DNA of 64,000 bases from CAZVKN01 sp964627035 (GCA_964627035.1 CAZVKN010000010.1:24473-88472), one strand, 5' to 3'; positions 42,509-51,785 are shown, numbered from the stretch's first letter. The notes: generated by a model from the letters alone, not told the origin. Numbers and translations are program-made.

Positions 42509-43768
42509 CTACTTCCTTAAACTGCGATACAAATCTGCTTCCCCTTCGCTCTTGGCGATGATTGCCGTGCCGACACTATCGCTGGTCACGTTGACCATCG
42601 TACGGAACATATCCAGCGGTCTATCAACTGCAAGCATCGTACCAATGATCAAAGCGACGTCGGCATCTTTGAAGCCTACAGCCTGAGTAACGATAAAAAT
42701 CATAACCAGTCCCGCACTTGGGATTCCCGCAGCACCGATAGATGCTAACAGAGCGGTAATCACTACGAGGAACTGCTGTGAAAAACTCAGGTCTATTCCC
42801 AGAACTTGACTGATGAACAGCACCCCGGCACATTCATACAGTGCAGTTCCGTCCATGTTAACCGTCGCTCCCATCGGCAGCACAAAGCTGGATGTCCGAT
42901 TTGATACTCCTGCGTTGTTTTCTATACTCCTCATAGTCACAGGGAGAGTAGCACTCGATGAGCTGGTCGAGAATGCCGTCGCCATCGCTGAAGCCATCGC
43001 TCTATAGTGCAAAATCGGGTTGATGCGGGTCAACAGGAAAAAGAGCAGAGGCAGAACAATCAGAAAATGAATCGAAAGTCCGGTTGCTATGGTTGCCATG
43101 TATATGCCGACTGCTGCAAACAGATCAAACCCGGATGTCGCTACCGCTTTGGTAATCAAGCCTAACACCCCCAGTGGAGCCAGTTTGATAATTGCTTCAG
43201 TTACCTTCATGATAGCTTCAAAGATCGCCTCAAACAGATTCCGCAAAGTTTTCCGATGATCCGGTTTGATCTTGGTAATAACCACACCGAGGAAAATAGC
43301 AAAAAATATAACTCCGAGCATATCACCTGATGAAGCAGCATGAACCGGATTGAGAGGGATCATACGGATCAGAATACCTGCAGGAGAACCGGGAGTCTGT
43401 ATAGTTGAAGGATCAAAATTGGCGGACGTAGCAAGCTCAACTCCGTCACCCGGACGGATGATATTGGTCAGTGTTAAGCCGATCAGAATTGCAAACAGTG
43501 ACGTAGTCATATAGTATATAAAAGTCTTAGCGCCCATCCGACCCAAACTTTTACCGTCACCGATTCCTGAGACACCGGTGATTATCGAGGAGAAGATCAG
43601 CGGTACAATCACCATCTTCAGCAATCGGATAAAGATTGTTCCGAGTGAAGTAATTAACCCGTAAAACCAGCCGGTCGGTGATCCGTGATAGACGTTTTGA
43701 AAAATGAGTCCGAACACGACACCGATAGCCATTGCGATCAGAATCTGCCAGTGTAGTTTTAGTTTCAT
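42509..43768 (-). CDS. Dicarboxylate/amino-acid:cation symporter (DAACS family)
   Basis: The 419-residue protein is of standard length for the GltP/DctA (SLC1) family. Signature segments are the serine-rich re-entrant loop FSTSSSSATLPVTM (near 265-278) and the substrate/cation-binding MGATVNMDGTALYE (near 300-313). The later re-entrant loop SIGAAGIPSAGLVM and TMLAVDRPLDMFRTMVNVTSD (TM8, where the Asp/Arg positions read the substrate) are also present. It imports glutamate, aspartate or C4-dicarboxylates with H+ or Na+ at the inner membrane. Which substrate cannot be settled here. Confidence 0.9.
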   Translation of the reverse strand: MKLKLHWQILIAMAIGVVFGLIFQNVYHGSPTGWFYGLITSLGTIFIRLLKMVIVPLIFSSIITGVSGIGDGKSLGRMGAKTFIYYMTTSLFAILIGLTLTNIIRPGDGVELATSANFDPSTIQTPGSPAGILIRMIPLNPVHAASSGDMLGVIFFAIFLGVVITKIKPDHRKTLRNLFEAIFEAIMKVTEAIIKLAPLGVLGLITKAVATSGFDLFAAVGIYMATIATGLSIHFLIVLPLLFFLLTRINPILHYRAMASAMATAFSTSSSSATLPVTMRSIENNAGVSNRTSSFVLPMGATVNMDGTALYECAGVLFISQVLGIDLSFSQQFLVVITALLASIGAAGIPSAGLVMIFIVTQAVGFKDADVALIIGTMLAVDRPLDMFRTMVNVTSDSVGTAIIAKSEGEADLYRSLRK

Positions 43769-43879
43769 TTAGTTTCCTATGTGAACCTTCGTTCTAAATT
43801 CTTCTTTAGTATGCGCTATATTTTGCTACAATTGCAGCATCCGACAAGTAACTGGATATACGATCAGTATCGAGGGCTA

Positions 43880-44644
43880 TTACGATAACCATCCTGTCCC
43901 CATCCCTATACTCATATTTAAAACCATTAAATATAAAATACCGAACGTTGCCAGATCGAGCAGGAAACCGACTAAAAAACCGTGAAATGCCGAATTTCTT
44001 TTCTCAGGTAAGACAGTCACTGTTTTAATCTGATCAATTGGTATAGAGACATCATTTTTTTTCATCTGAACAACAACAGCCTTCATTTGGATGACATCAT
44101 CCAGCTTAAATACTTTGCGAATTTGTTCGGTCGTTAATGCTTCACCACCCTCACTGTAGATCGAATCAATCTTTGACAAGTCTAATTTCATCCGCCACAA
44201 CTGATTAAAACCACCACTATACATTAAGGATGACACTTCATTCCGTGACCAATCAATATCAAACCCGTTAAACCAAAGACGTGCTGATTTCTTTTCAGGG
44301 GAGTTCATAATAACAGTGACCGCATCTCCAATTGTTGGGAGGCTGATTTCCTCAGCATCTCGATTCCGAATTTCATCATATCGCTTAATGTACTCATCTC
44401 CCCATACTATGTCATAACCACCATGCTTGCCGGTGATTTGAGACCCATCTTTCAGTTGAATCTCAATTTCCCGTCCGATGTTAAGACTGTCCAGATAAAA
44501 AACGGGAATCTTTAACGTTCTGACATCCTTCTTACTATCCTTTTCTGCACCGACCCAAAGACCAATAAAAGTACAGCCGGTGATTTGTAATATTGAGACT
44601 GCAATCACGAAAGTTATAATAATTCTAACAACTGTTTTTCGCAT
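43880..44644 (-). CDS. Putative lipoprotein of unknown function
   Basis: The 254-residue protein has an N-terminal signal ending in the lipobox-like LQITGC (lipidated cysteine near residue 24). The body contains IEIQLKDGSQITGKHGGYD, a short beta-barrel-like segment reminiscent of SH3/LSM-like folds common in FCB lipoproteins. A hydrophobic C-terminal segment follows (FLVGFLLDLATFGILYLMVLNM). I do not recognise a family. It lies between the methyltransferase and the symporter, separated by short gaps. Confidence 0.6.
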   Translation of the reverse strand: MRKTVVRIIITFVIAVSILQITGCTFIGLWVGAEKDSKKDVRTLKIPVFYLDSLNIGREIEIQLKDGSQITGKHGGYDIVWGDEYIKRYDEIRNRDAEEISLPTIGDAVTVIMNSPEKKSARLWFNGFDIDWSRNEVSSLMYSGGFNQLWRMKLDLSKIDSIYSEGGEALTTEQIRKVFKLDDVIQMKAVVVQMKKNDVSIPIDQIKTVTVLPEKRNSAFHGFLVGFLLDLATFGILYLMVLNMSIGMGTGWLS

Positions 44645-44711
44645 GGTTTTACCCTCCCTTTATGCTTGTGTGTTAGTCTTATGTGGTTATCTTATTTCAA
44701 TCCCATTCTAT

Positions 44712-45485
44712 TTATTTTCTTATCTGTGAACATAGACCGTTGATCCTTTCCTCACCCGTCCGAAAATGTTCTTCCACAATCTCGATTAGAAGATAATCTC
44801 TATCGGTCAGGATGCAAGCTTCACCGAGTGACATGGTTCCTGCATAAGGATCAAACACCAGATCTCCTCTGTCCGATGAAGCCTCAATCAGCAGCTTCAA
44901 AACTTCCACGGGTTTGGCGGTTCCGTGATCGTAGTCATAGTTGGAAACTTTCCGATAGAACTCGATGCCATTATCGTTCCTTTTGAAAAGAACATTCGAT
45001 TTGCGTTTGCCTCGAAGTGGCTTCCGTTTACCCTTTGAAGCGTAGAGGATAAACTCGTGCTGAGGTGACCAATCACCTTTAAGATCACCTGATCCGTGGT
45101 TGTTCTTTACCCAGATCAGGCAATTTTTGTAAATCAGAAAATCTTTAGATCCTTCCTCTTGACATTTCTGCTGCAATCGTTTCATCTCCCACACAATACC
45201 GGGAAATGTCAAATGATCACACCAGCAGTAAAAATGCGAACCCGGTTTCAGCACTCGAGCAGACTCTTTCAGAAAAAATGGGAGGTCGAAATCCTGACCG
45301 TTGATAGCATTAACCTTCGGACGAGCAACCGGACGATTGGATTGATAGTCTTTATACGGAGGATCGGTAACAATCAGATCAATGGACGAATCGGGAAGAT
45401 CATCAAATATCTCCCGATTGTCACAATGGAAAATCTTGTTAACAAACTCCTTCGAGATATTTGGAATATTTGCAAATCTGTTCAA
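44712..45485 (-). CDS. Orphan DNA methyltransferase (N6-adenine/N4-cytosine, class beta)
   Basis: The 257-residue protein has the catalytic motif IV early (VTDPPYKDY, near 38-43) and the SAM-binding motif late (VFDPYAGTMSLGEA, near 206-219), the order of class-beta methyltransferases. It ends with YLLIEIVEEHFRTGEERI. The DPPY form favours N6-adenine. A motif-IV-flanking HFYCWCDHLTFP is present. No restriction endonuclease or specificity subunit is adjacent, so it is probably a solitary epigenetic methyltransferase or a remnant of a mobile element. A GTCATTCCC-type repeat sits just upstream (45490-45561). Confidence 0.85.
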   Translation of the reverse strand: MNRFANIPNISKEFVNKIFHCDNREIFDDLPDSSIDLIVTDPPYKDYQSNRPVARPKVNAINGQDFDLPFFLKESARVLKPGSHFYCWCDHLTFPGIVWEMKRLQQKCQEEGSKDFLIYKNCLIWVKNNHGSGDLKGDWSPQHEFILYASKGKRKPLRGKRKSNVLFKRNDNGIEFYRKVSNYDYDHGTAKPVEVLKLLIEASSDRGDLVFDPYAGTMSLGEACILTDRDYLLIEIVEEHFRTGEERINGLCSQIRK

Positions 45486-45489
45486 TTTT

Positions 45490-45561
45490 CGTCATTCCCG
45501 CGCAGGCGGGAATCCAGTAAACTGTTAAAAACACTGGATTCTGGATCAAGTCCAGAATGAC
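45490..45561. repeat. GTCATTCCC-type intergenic repeat, intact copy
   Basis: Two palindromes are visible: CGTCATTCCCGCGCAGGCGG then AATCCAG (45490-45517), and ACTGGATTCTGGATCAAG then TCCAGAATGAC (45532-45561). Related copies are at 49601-49617 with 49748-49765, at 51716-51785, at 63934-63961, and interrupted at 39226-39391. In one frame it reads as the familiar SFPRRRESS peptide, which is not a gene product. Confidence 0.85.
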
Positions 45562-45606
45562 AAATGGGACTTGCTATTGGATGAATCAAAGAACTCCTCC
45601 ATTCGC

Positions 45607-46341
45607 TCAGTCGAGCTTTAACCCCACTGACGCCAATATCTTGGGAATCTCTTCCTTCTCCCAGTCTGCACCGACCTCATTGATCACCTTGGCAGCTTCA
45701 AGCATCTCCTTCTCTCCTTCATTCTTCAATTCAGGCTTGTACTTAACCTTCGCCTTACCGATGAAGATGCGGCACCATGCAGCGCCATCTTTGTCATCCT
45801 GTTTGATAGCAACTTTCTCACCTTCTTCCAAAGTCTTGATTGCTTCGTCAATCTCTCCTGCAACGAGCAGACACATTCCGAGATCCCAATGCGCCCACAT
45901 CAGAGGTCCCTGATCGCCTATTTCTTTTCGCACCGGAACCTGTTGCCGAGCCGCTGCGAGCCCGGTTGTGGTCGCACCTTCAATCGCATTCTCATCCCAA
46001 TCCGGCATGAAGAAAGCGGAGATATTGTGCAGCATCATCGCTTCACCGCGCTTAAACCCCTTTTCCTGCATGAACGCAACACCGTGCTGAGCGAGTGCTG
46101 CGGAACCAACCGGATCATGCTTGACATTATTTATGTCGCATTGCACGCTGACGAATGCATGTGCAATCTTTTGATCGTCTTCACTCGATCCCTTAATGTG
46201 TTCAACTGCTTTCTCAATCTCTCCGGATTGGATGAAGCCATACACAGTGTCAACGGTTGCTTCATCGGACAGATATTTTCCGTGGTCTCCATCGTGAGCC
46301 ATAAGTGAAACTCCTAAGATTAAAATGAATGGGATAAACAT
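45607..46341 (-). CDS. Secreted protein of unknown function with TPR-like helices
   Basis: The 244-residue protein starts with a short signal peptide (MFIPFILILGVSLMA) followed by HDGDHGKYLSDE. The body is helical, and LGMCLLVAGEIDEAIKTLEEGEKVAIKQDDKDGAAWCRI resembles TPR units. It starts 13 bases after the stop of the YCII gene and probably belongs to the same transcript as the TldD/TldE pair. No known family recognised. Confidence 0.55.
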   Translation of the reverse strand: MFIPFILILGVSLMAHDGDHGKYLSDEATVDTVYGFIQSGEIEKAVEHIKGSSEDDQKIAHAFVSVQCDINNVKHDPVGSAALAQHGVAFMQEKGFKRGEAMMLHNISAFFMPDWDENAIEGATTTGLAAARQQVPVRKEIGDQGPLMWAHWDLGMCLLVAGEIDEAIKTLEEGEKVAIKQDDKDGAAWCRIFIGKAKVKYKPELKNEGEKEMLEAAKVINEVGADWEKEEIPKILASVGLKLD

Positions 46342-46354
46342 GTCATCCTCTCGT

Positions 46355-46657
46355 TTATGAATTTGCTAATAACGAAACTTTGAACGGATGGAACTCTGCC
46401 GTCATGATCCCAGCTTTAACCGCCGGATCGTCCATCATGATATTTTCAGCCTCTTGATCGGAATCAGCTTGATAGATGACAATTCCAAATGTACCATCCA
46501 AGCAAGGACCCGCTAACAACAACTTACCTTCACCAAGTAAGCTCTGCAAATATCCAAAATGCTCCGACATTATCTGATCTTCTTCAGGTATTGAATTGTC
46601 ATTAAGGTCGGAGCGAATCGGTTTTATTGTGTAGATGTAGTTGAATTCTGAACTCAT
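46355..46657 (-). CDS. YCII-domain protein
   Basis: The 100-residue protein has the YCII/dimeric ferredoxin-like fold signature: FNYIYTIKPIRSD, then LLAGPCLDGTFGIVIYQADS (the conserved G-P loop) and MMDDPAVKAGIMTAEFHPFKV (the D-P-F/A-x-A-G pattern). Members are small putative enzymes or binding proteins whose role is unknown in most cases. It sits between TldD and a secreted protein in one minus-strand run. Confidence 0.75.
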   Translation of the reverse strand: MSSEFNYIYTIKPIRSDLNDNSIPEEDQIMSEHFGYLQSLLGEGKLLLAGPCLDGTFGIVIYQADSDQEAENIMMDDPAVKAGIMTAEFHPFKVSLLANS

Positions 46658-46678
46658 CTCAATAGCAATTGAGCATTG

Positions 46679-48124
46679 TTAATTCCCAACACCAACCGTA
46701 ACATTCCTAAACCGTGTCGGTGCAGCACCGTGCGACATCTCGGCGGTCTGACCCGGTTGTCCCTTACCACAATTATGAACTCCCCACAGTACCCAGTGCT
46801 TGTTGTTGCAGGTCGCATCCATGCTGCCCCAGAACTCAGGAGTTATTCCCTGATAGTTTGCATTCTTCAGCAAGCGATGTTTCTTTCCGCCCTTGACCTC
46901 CCAAGCAGCCTCTACACCAAATTGGAAGTTGAGCCTCCATTGATCAATTGACCAGCATCGGTTCGTTTCAAGGTAAATTCCACCTTCAGTGTCAGCTAAC
47001 AACTCATCAAAATCCCACTTTCCGGGCATCAGGGATAAATTCGTTATCCGCACAATCGGTATGTTCTGCCATCCTTCTGCACGACTATTGCCACTCGACC
47101 GAGGAGCATCAATTTTATGTGCTAACTCGCGACTGAACTGATAACCGACAAACTGACCGTTCTGCACGAGATGCCAACGCTGTGCCCGAACTGCATCATC
47201 ATCCCAACCAAGTGTAGCCAATCCACCGGGTATGGTCGAATCACAAACAAGATTGACATGGTCGGAACCGTAGCGGAAATTGTTCAGCTTTTCGGTCGTG
47301 GCGAAGCTCATCCCGGCATAGTTGGCTTCCATGCCGAGCACGCGGTCTAATTCGGTGGCATGACCGACCGACTCATGAATCTGAAGTGCCATCATGCTGC
47401 CGTCAATAATAATGTCATGCTTGCCGGATGGACAGGTTGGAGCTGTCAGCAGTTCAATTGCCTCCTCACGAACCCGTTCTGCGTTGTTGACCAAATCAAG
47501 TCCACGTACCAGCTCATATCCAAGGGACATATACTGCCCACGGAAAGAGTTTGGATAGCTGCGTGTTTGTATTTCACCACCACCTACTGCGGTTACGGAG
47601 TATCCTGCACCACTGCGGATGAGCATCTGGTCAATAAAGGAACCCTCGCTGGTCGCCATCCATTGATGTTCACGCTTGAAAGCAAGAGTGGACTCGGCAG
47701 TCTTTATCCGCTTGTCCGCTCGCAAGATCTTATCAATCTCATACAACAGAGCCAGTTTCTCTTCTAACGGAACAGCAAACGGATCCTCGACAATTGGCGT
47801 AAGCCATCGCGCCTCAACAGCCGGTTCCGGTGCGAGTCGGACATCTTCCTTCTTAAGCATTGCAGAAGCTTTTGCGATTCCAACTGCCTCAGCAGCAACT
47901 TTGTCTATCTCCTCAGCAGTCACGTGAGGACTGCATGCGTATCCCCATGCACCGTCAACGATAACCCGAACACCGAATCCGATATCCTCGTCAATGGTCA
48001 GATCACCGACCTTGCCGTTCTGAACCGTTATCTCTTCACTGTTGGTGAAAATTATTCGGCAGTCAGCGTAGGATGCGCCCCGCACTTTAGCTGTTTCAAT
48101 CGCTCGTTGTGCTAAATCTTTCAT
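46679..48124 (-). CDS. tldD: TldD-family zinc metalloprotease subunit
   Basis: The 481-residue protein is of standard length for TldD. The zinc-binding motif HESVGH is near 249-254 (ALQIHESVGHATELDR). The region before it (ADCRIIFTNSEEITVQNGKV) is the shared TldD/PmbA N-terminal domain. The later LTPG/LMPG-type motif (RITNLSLMPG) and WEVKGGKKHRLLKN are conserved. With TldE it forms a heterodimer in which TldD carries the metal. The complex degrades unstructured peptides and, in E. coli, matures microcin B17. No obvious peptide substrate is encoded nearby. It starts 15 bases after the TldE stop. Confidence 0.92.
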   Translation of the reverse strand: MKDLAQRAIETAKVRGASYADCRIIFTNSEEITVQNGKVGDLTIDEDIGFGVRVIVDGAWGYACSPHVTAEEIDKVAAEAVGIAKASAMLKKEDVRLAPEPAVEARWLTPIVEDPFAVPLEEKLALLYEIDKILRADKRIKTAESTLAFKREHQWMATSEGSFIDQMLIRSGAGYSVTAVGGGEIQTRSYPNSFRGQYMSLGYELVRGLDLVNNAERVREEAIELLTAPTCPSGKHDIIIDGSMMALQIHESVGHATELDRVLGMEANYAGMSFATTEKLNNFRYGSDHVNLVCDSTIPGGLATLGWDDDAVRAQRWHLVQNGQFVGYQFSRELAHKIDAPRSSGNSRAEGWQNIPIVRITNLSLMPGKWDFDELLADTEGGIYLETNRCWSIDQWRLNFQFGVEAAWEVKGGKKHRLLKNANYQGITPEFWGSMDATCNNKHWVLWGVHNCGKGQPGQTAEMSHGAAPTRFRNVTVGVGN

Positions 48125-48139
48125 ATCTATATCCTATCC

Positions 48140-49483
48140 TCAGTTTTCGGTTCGGCTGGTGAAATGGAAATCGTTGACCTTGATCGCCGGTACGACAGTG
48201 CCGCCGCCACCCCAGAAGGTCTCTGTCTTGTATAGTTGGCTGCTTAATGCTGCAACATTCGATAACACGTGCAACACTGACTCGGTGTAACGCATGTTTT
48301 TGACTCCTTTGGTCACTTCCCCATTTTCGATCATGAACAGACCGTCCCGAGTCATCCCGGTCAGGGTCATTTTCATCGGATCGAGCATGTTCGAGTAATG
48401 CAGTCGCGTCACAAGCAGTCCTTTATCGGTACTCGCAATCATCTCTTCAAGTGACGAATCACCCGGTGACATGATCACATTCAACGGCATCGGACCGTAA
48501 GTATCAGGTTGAGGCAGCGAATGTCCGGTTGAGCCTGATCCTGTTTTTTCTCCAGTCTTGCGGTCGTGAACAGTAGTTTTAAATACACCGTTTTCGATCA
48601 TGACCACTCTCTGACGAGGCATACCTTCAAAATCGAATGGATTGCCGGGGCTCATCTCATGGAATGAGTCATCGGTGAGGGTGATATTCTCACCGACCAC
48701 TTTTTCACCAACTTTACCGGAAAAACAGCTCCTGCCTTCGACAAATGCTTTGCCGTTCAGAGCTTCCCAACCGAGAAACAACAGAAAATCTGCCACCGCC
48801 GACGGTTCAAACACCACCGTCCATGCACCCGGATCAACATCAATCGGATCACGACCGATCAATGCCTTCTTAACAGCAATCTGAGCCAACCGATCAGCAG
48901 CGATCTGACTGACATCAGGATCACCTTCTTCTGCCCAGCCTGAAGAATCGTCACTCATCGCTGAAAGTGAAAATGTTGAACTTGAACTTTTGTGAAAAGC
49001 CCACAGTCCGTTGCTGTTTGCAATTGCAAGATTCCCGCCACCGTTAGAGAAGATCCCAGCTCCTTGCAGCTCTTTATCTGAACATATTCCCACAGCTTTA
49101 GCAACCGTTTCAGCTCGTGATTGTGGTGACAGATCAACCGAATTCTGGTGATAGTTTGTTCTTTCGCTGTATGATTGCTTGCCCAATAACGGCAAAAGCT
49201 CGTCGTCAGTCTCTGCAACACTGAGTGCTGCTTTTGCGGTTTCAACGCAACTGCGTAAGCCGTCATCGGATAGGTTTCGGGTTGAAGCTTTCCCCATCTT
49301 ACCGTCTTTGATCAAACGGACGTCAATCCCAACGCTGCGTGATGACACATTCTGGGTTATAACGTTCTCACCAAATCTGGTCAGAGCACTATTGCCCGAT
49401 GAGATCATCAGTTCGACATCGTAACCTTCAGCATGGGAAAAGGCTATATCCCTCAAGCCTTTCATTTCATTTTCAGTCAGCAT
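48140..49483 (-). CDS. tldE: TldE/PmbA-family protease partner subunit
   Basis: The 447-residue protein matches TldE (PmbA), the non-catalytic partner of TldD. The N-terminal domain has YDVELMISSGNSALTRFGENVITQNVSSRSVGIDVRLIKDG. It also has the conserved FAGK/FSGKVGEKVVGENITLTDD region and the closing LVTRLHYSNMLDPMKMTLTGMTRDG. It lacks the HExxxH zinc motif, as expected for this subunit. It is followed at once by tldD. Confidence 0.9.
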   Translation of the reverse strand: MLTENEMKGLRDIAFSHAEGYDVELMISSGNSALTRFGENVITQNVSSRSVGIDVRLIKDGKMGKASTRNLSDDGLRSCVETAKAALSVAETDDELLPLLGKQSYSERTNYHQNSVDLSPQSRAETVAKAVGICSDKELQGAGIFSNGGGNLAIANSNGLWAFHKSSSSTFSLSAMSDDSSGWAEEGDPDVSQIAADRLAQIAVKKALIGRDPIDVDPGAWTVVFEPSAVADFLLFLGWEALNGKAFVEGRSCFSGKVGEKVVGENITLTDDSFHEMSPGNPFDFEGMPRQRVVMIENGVFKTTVHDRKTGEKTGSGSTGHSLPQPDTYGPMPLNVIMSPGDSSLEEMIASTDKGLLVTRLHYSNMLDPMKMTLTGMTRDGLFMIENGEVTKGVKNMRYTESVLHVLSNVAALSSQLYKTETFWGGGGTVVPAIKVNDFHFTSRTEN

Positions 49484-49809
49484 GCTGTCCTCGTTATCTG
49501 TAAATGGATTTTTAGTTTAATTTGTATTATACGAATTATTCTTAACGGTGGCAATGCAACAGAGATGAGTTCTTTGCCTTATTAAGAAACTATTCCCTTC
49601 CGTCATTCCCACGAAGGAGTCTGTCTGATAATACTAACAACCTGCTGTCAGGTCGCCGCACCTGACAGCCATCCTATTGATATTCCGCAGGTTAAGCTGT
49701 CAACCGCGGTGGGTTGACAGCGGATATACCTATTATCGGACAGACTCCTGCACGGGAATGACGAATAAAGATCGAAATAGTGAATATTTCAAAGGTCACA
49801 GAATTGTCA
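49484..49809. other. Repeat-filled spacer downstream of tonB
   Basis: The 326 bases hold no gene. They contain one arm of a GTCATTCCC-type repeat (49601-49617), a full 131-bp two-hairpin element (49617-49747) and the repeat's other arm with its extension (49748-49797). The extension closely matches 51773-51819 on the other side of the exbB-exbD-tonB operon. Confidence 0.7.
49617..49747 (+). mobile_element. 131-bp two-hairpin MITE-like element, second full copy
   Basis: The copy is exactly the same length as that at 39245-39375. Its 16-base terminal repeats (GAGTCTGTCTGATAAT; ATTATCGGACAGACTC) have one mismatch, and the interior has the same two hairpins. No target duplication is visible. It appears to replace the 38-bp middle of the surrounding repeat as seen intact at 51733-51770. 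Confidence 0.85.
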
Positions 49810-50568
49810 CTACTTCAATTTGAAAACAAAGGTAATAACACCGCTTTGATTTTGCTGTTTATGGGAACTTTCTAACGGGTTGAATCTCCAGCTTCGCAAG
49901 GCATCAATGGATACCTGTTCGAGTCTGGGATCAGATTTGGTGTGAGGAGTAGCGAATATGACCGTACCATCAGGTGCAACCGTGAACGAAATTTTTACCG
50001 TCGCTGTACGTTTGACATCCGACGGAAAGGTGGGAAGACGACCGCTCTGTTTGGTTCGTAAGACGCCGCTGTCCCAACTTATGGTGAACATTTCATCGGA
50101 CACCAATTGATCTGATGACGCTTCCGGACGGGTTCCGGTCAACAGTTCATCATCAACAGGCAGCGCGGACATGGATGGACGCTCCTTCGTTCCGCTTCCT
50201 GATGGGAGCAGCGATGCGCGCTTCCCCGGTTTCAGCAGATCGCTGTCTGTAAATTTTGGACGCTCTTGTGGTGGCACAGCGTCAGCGATAGGACGGTTGC
50301 GGTCTGGCAGCTTTAGCAGTGGTGAAGTCTCGGAAATCATCGGTCTGCTTGGCAGTTCAATCACCGGACTTCCTCCCTCAAGTGTCGGAAGCGGTGCACC
50401 ACCACCGGACTCAAAATCAGAAGCGGGTGCAAAGCTCAATTCCGTGAAGTCGAGCACAAAAGGTCGAACATCAATCAGCATGAAAAAGAAAATCACGGCG
50501 AGGATTGCATGGAGTACTCCAGAAATCCACCAGCCGATGCGATTTTCCATTCTGACGCTTTGCATCAC
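49810..50568 (-). CDS. TonB-family energy transducer
   Basis: The 252-residue protein has one N-terminal membrane helix (about 12-32, WWISGVLHAILAVIFFFMLI), a linker rich in P and S, and a C-terminal TonB domain with ATVKISFTVAPDGTVIFATP and SIDALRSWRFNPL, the W-R-F/Y-P signature of the family. With the ExbB- and ExbD-like proteins encoded upstream it should transmit proton-motive force to outer-membrane receptors. It overlaps exbD as ATGA (50565-50568). The nearest receptor-like barrel is encoded at 51864-53423. Confidence 0.85.
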   Translation of the reverse strand: MMQSVRMENRIGWWISGVLHAILAVIFFFMLIDVRPFVLDFTELSFAPASDFESGGGAPLPTLEGGSPVIELPSRPMISETSPLLKLPDRNRPIADAVPPQERPKFTDSDLLKPGKRASLLPSGSGTKERPSMSALPVDDELLTGTRPEASSDQLVSDEMFTISWDSGVLRTKQSGRLPTFPSDVKRTATVKISFTVAPDGTVIFATPHTKSDPRLEQVSIDALRSWRFNPLESSHKQQNQSGVITFVFKLK

Positions 50569-50966
50569 TCTTTCACCGTTGCAATCAGGAAGCGTTCGCC
50601 TCCGGCTGCCTTCACCTGATCAATGACATGCACCGCTGTTTCCAGCGATACCTGCTTGTCAGCCTTGATAACGATAGTCTGTGACGACCCGTGAATAATT
50701 TGCGGTCGCAGACTCGCTGCAAGACGAGCCACTGTGGTACGCTCGTTCTGTACCCAAACCACACCCTCTCGAGTTACAGCAATCACAATGTTCTTCTCAT
50801 CCACAACCTGAGCTGTTTCGCTGTCAGGAAGTTCTACTTTGATACCCGGTTGGACGATATAGCTGCTCGACAGCAGAAAAAATATCACCAACAGCATGAC
50901 GATATCTGTCAGCGATGCCATTGAAAAGGTGGTCAGAGGTGGATTGCTCGGTTCAAGCCTCTTCAT
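50565..50966 (-). CDS. exbD: ExbD/TolR-family proton-channel protein
   Basis: The 133-residue protein has the ExbD layout: short cytoplasmic N-terminus, one membrane helix with the essential aspartate (SLTDIVMLLVIFFLLSS), then a periplasmic domain (VELPDSETAQVVDEKNIVIAVTREG...VVIKADKQVSLETAVHVIDQVKAAG). It works with the ExbB-like and TonB-like proteins encoded next to it and overlaps both genes. Confidence 0.88.
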   Translation of the reverse strand: MKRLEPSNPPLTTFSMASLTDIVMLLVIFFLLSSSYIVQPGIKVELPDSETAQVVDEKNIVIAVTREGVVWVQNERTTVARLAASLRPQIIHGSSQTIVIKADKQVSLETAVHVIDQVKAAGGERFLIATVKE

Positions 50967-51633
50967 GCTTGAATCCTCGTATTACGCCATCCACAGTTGA
51001 AGGTTTCTTTGGTTTAGGTGGTTCTTCTGCTTTCCGTTTACCACCAAGCTGCTTGATGGATATTTCTCCACATTTATCAAGCATAAACGCAGCGTTCCGA
51101 ACCAAGCCAGCGAGGTAGTTATGAAAGATCAGAGCCATGATTCCGACCGCCAAACCTGCTGCTGTGGTGACCAGTGCTTCCCAGATACCACCTGCCAACA
51201 CGTTGGCATTGACGTTTCCCCCAAGGTTTTGAATCTGCATAAAAGCCCGGATCATTCCCGTGACCGTTCCGAAGAATCCGATCAGAGGTGTTGCCGCCGC
51301 TAAGGTCGCCAATGTACCAAGCCCCGCTTCGAGATCGAACATTGCACTCCGACCGAATGACTCCACCCGCATAGTCAGTTCATCCGTGGACATCTTATCA
51401 TCAACTACTTCCGACATTCCAATTAGTGATGTCGGTCCGTCTTCACAGTCAATCAGATATCTATCTGGCTCGGGAGAGGCTGATTCCCACTCAAGATTGA
51501 ACATGGTTAGGTCACTCAGTTCACGGCGAAGGAAAAGAAGCCTGCCGACTCCAAGTGCAATCACCACCAGTGATGACAATACAATCGGAATCATGGGCAA
51601 GCCACCACGGATCATTATGTCAAGAATATTCAT
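50953..51633 (-). CDS. exbB: ExbB/TolQ/MotA-family proton-channel protein
   Basis: The 226-residue protein has three membrane segments: one near the N-terminus (MIPIVLSSLVVIALGVGRLLFL) and a pair at about 105-175. The conserved block LGTLATLAAATPLIGFFGTVTGMIRAF and the segment ALVTTAAGLAVGIMALIFHNYLA define the family. It is the first gene of the exbB-exbD-tonB operon and forms the proton channel with ExbD. Confidence 0.9.
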   Translation of the reverse strand: MNILDIMIRGGLPMIPIVLSSLVVIALGVGRLLFLRRELSDLTMFNLEWESASPEPDRYLIDCEDGPTSLIGMSEVVDDKMSTDELTMRVESFGRSAMFDLEAGLGTLATLAAATPLIGFFGTVTGMIRAFMQIQNLGGNVNANVLAGGIWEALVTTAAGLAVGIMALIFHNYLAGLVRNAAFMLDKCGEISIKQLGGKRKAEEPPKPKKPSTVDGVIRGFKHEEA

Positions 51634-51715
51634 TTGAACTCTCTATTTTGGAATAATTAGGGATTGAATATTGTAGACGCAGTTGAGACCTTTGATTTTT
51701 TTTATTAACTCTTCG

Positions 51716-51785
51716 CGTCATTCCCACGAAGGTGGGAATCCAGTCCTGTATTGACTTCCTGGATTCCCGTCTGCACGGAATGACG
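51716..51785. repeat. GTCATTCCC-type intergenic repeat upstream of exbB
   Basis: CGTCATTCCCACGAAGG (51716-51732) ... GCACGGAATGACG (to 51785), with a central hairpin TCCAG/CTGGA. It is followed by a 34-base extension (AATAAATATCAAAATAG... to AAAGGTC, 51819) also found beside the copy at 49601-49797. A TGTAG-type palindrome half (CGTAGTTGTCTCAACCACGA) follows at 51821-51845. Confidence 0.82.

Noticed and set aside
45096..45560. Plus-strand frame ending in a SFPRRRESS-type peptide
   Set aside because: It is the shadow of the methyltransferase plus the GTCATTCCC repeat. That peptide is a well-known translation of intergenic repeats.
46679..49483. TldD/TldE as part of a modified-peptide (RiPP) cluster
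   Set aside because: No precursor peptide, cyclodehydratase or exporter is visible nearby. The pair is also a common housekeeping protease.
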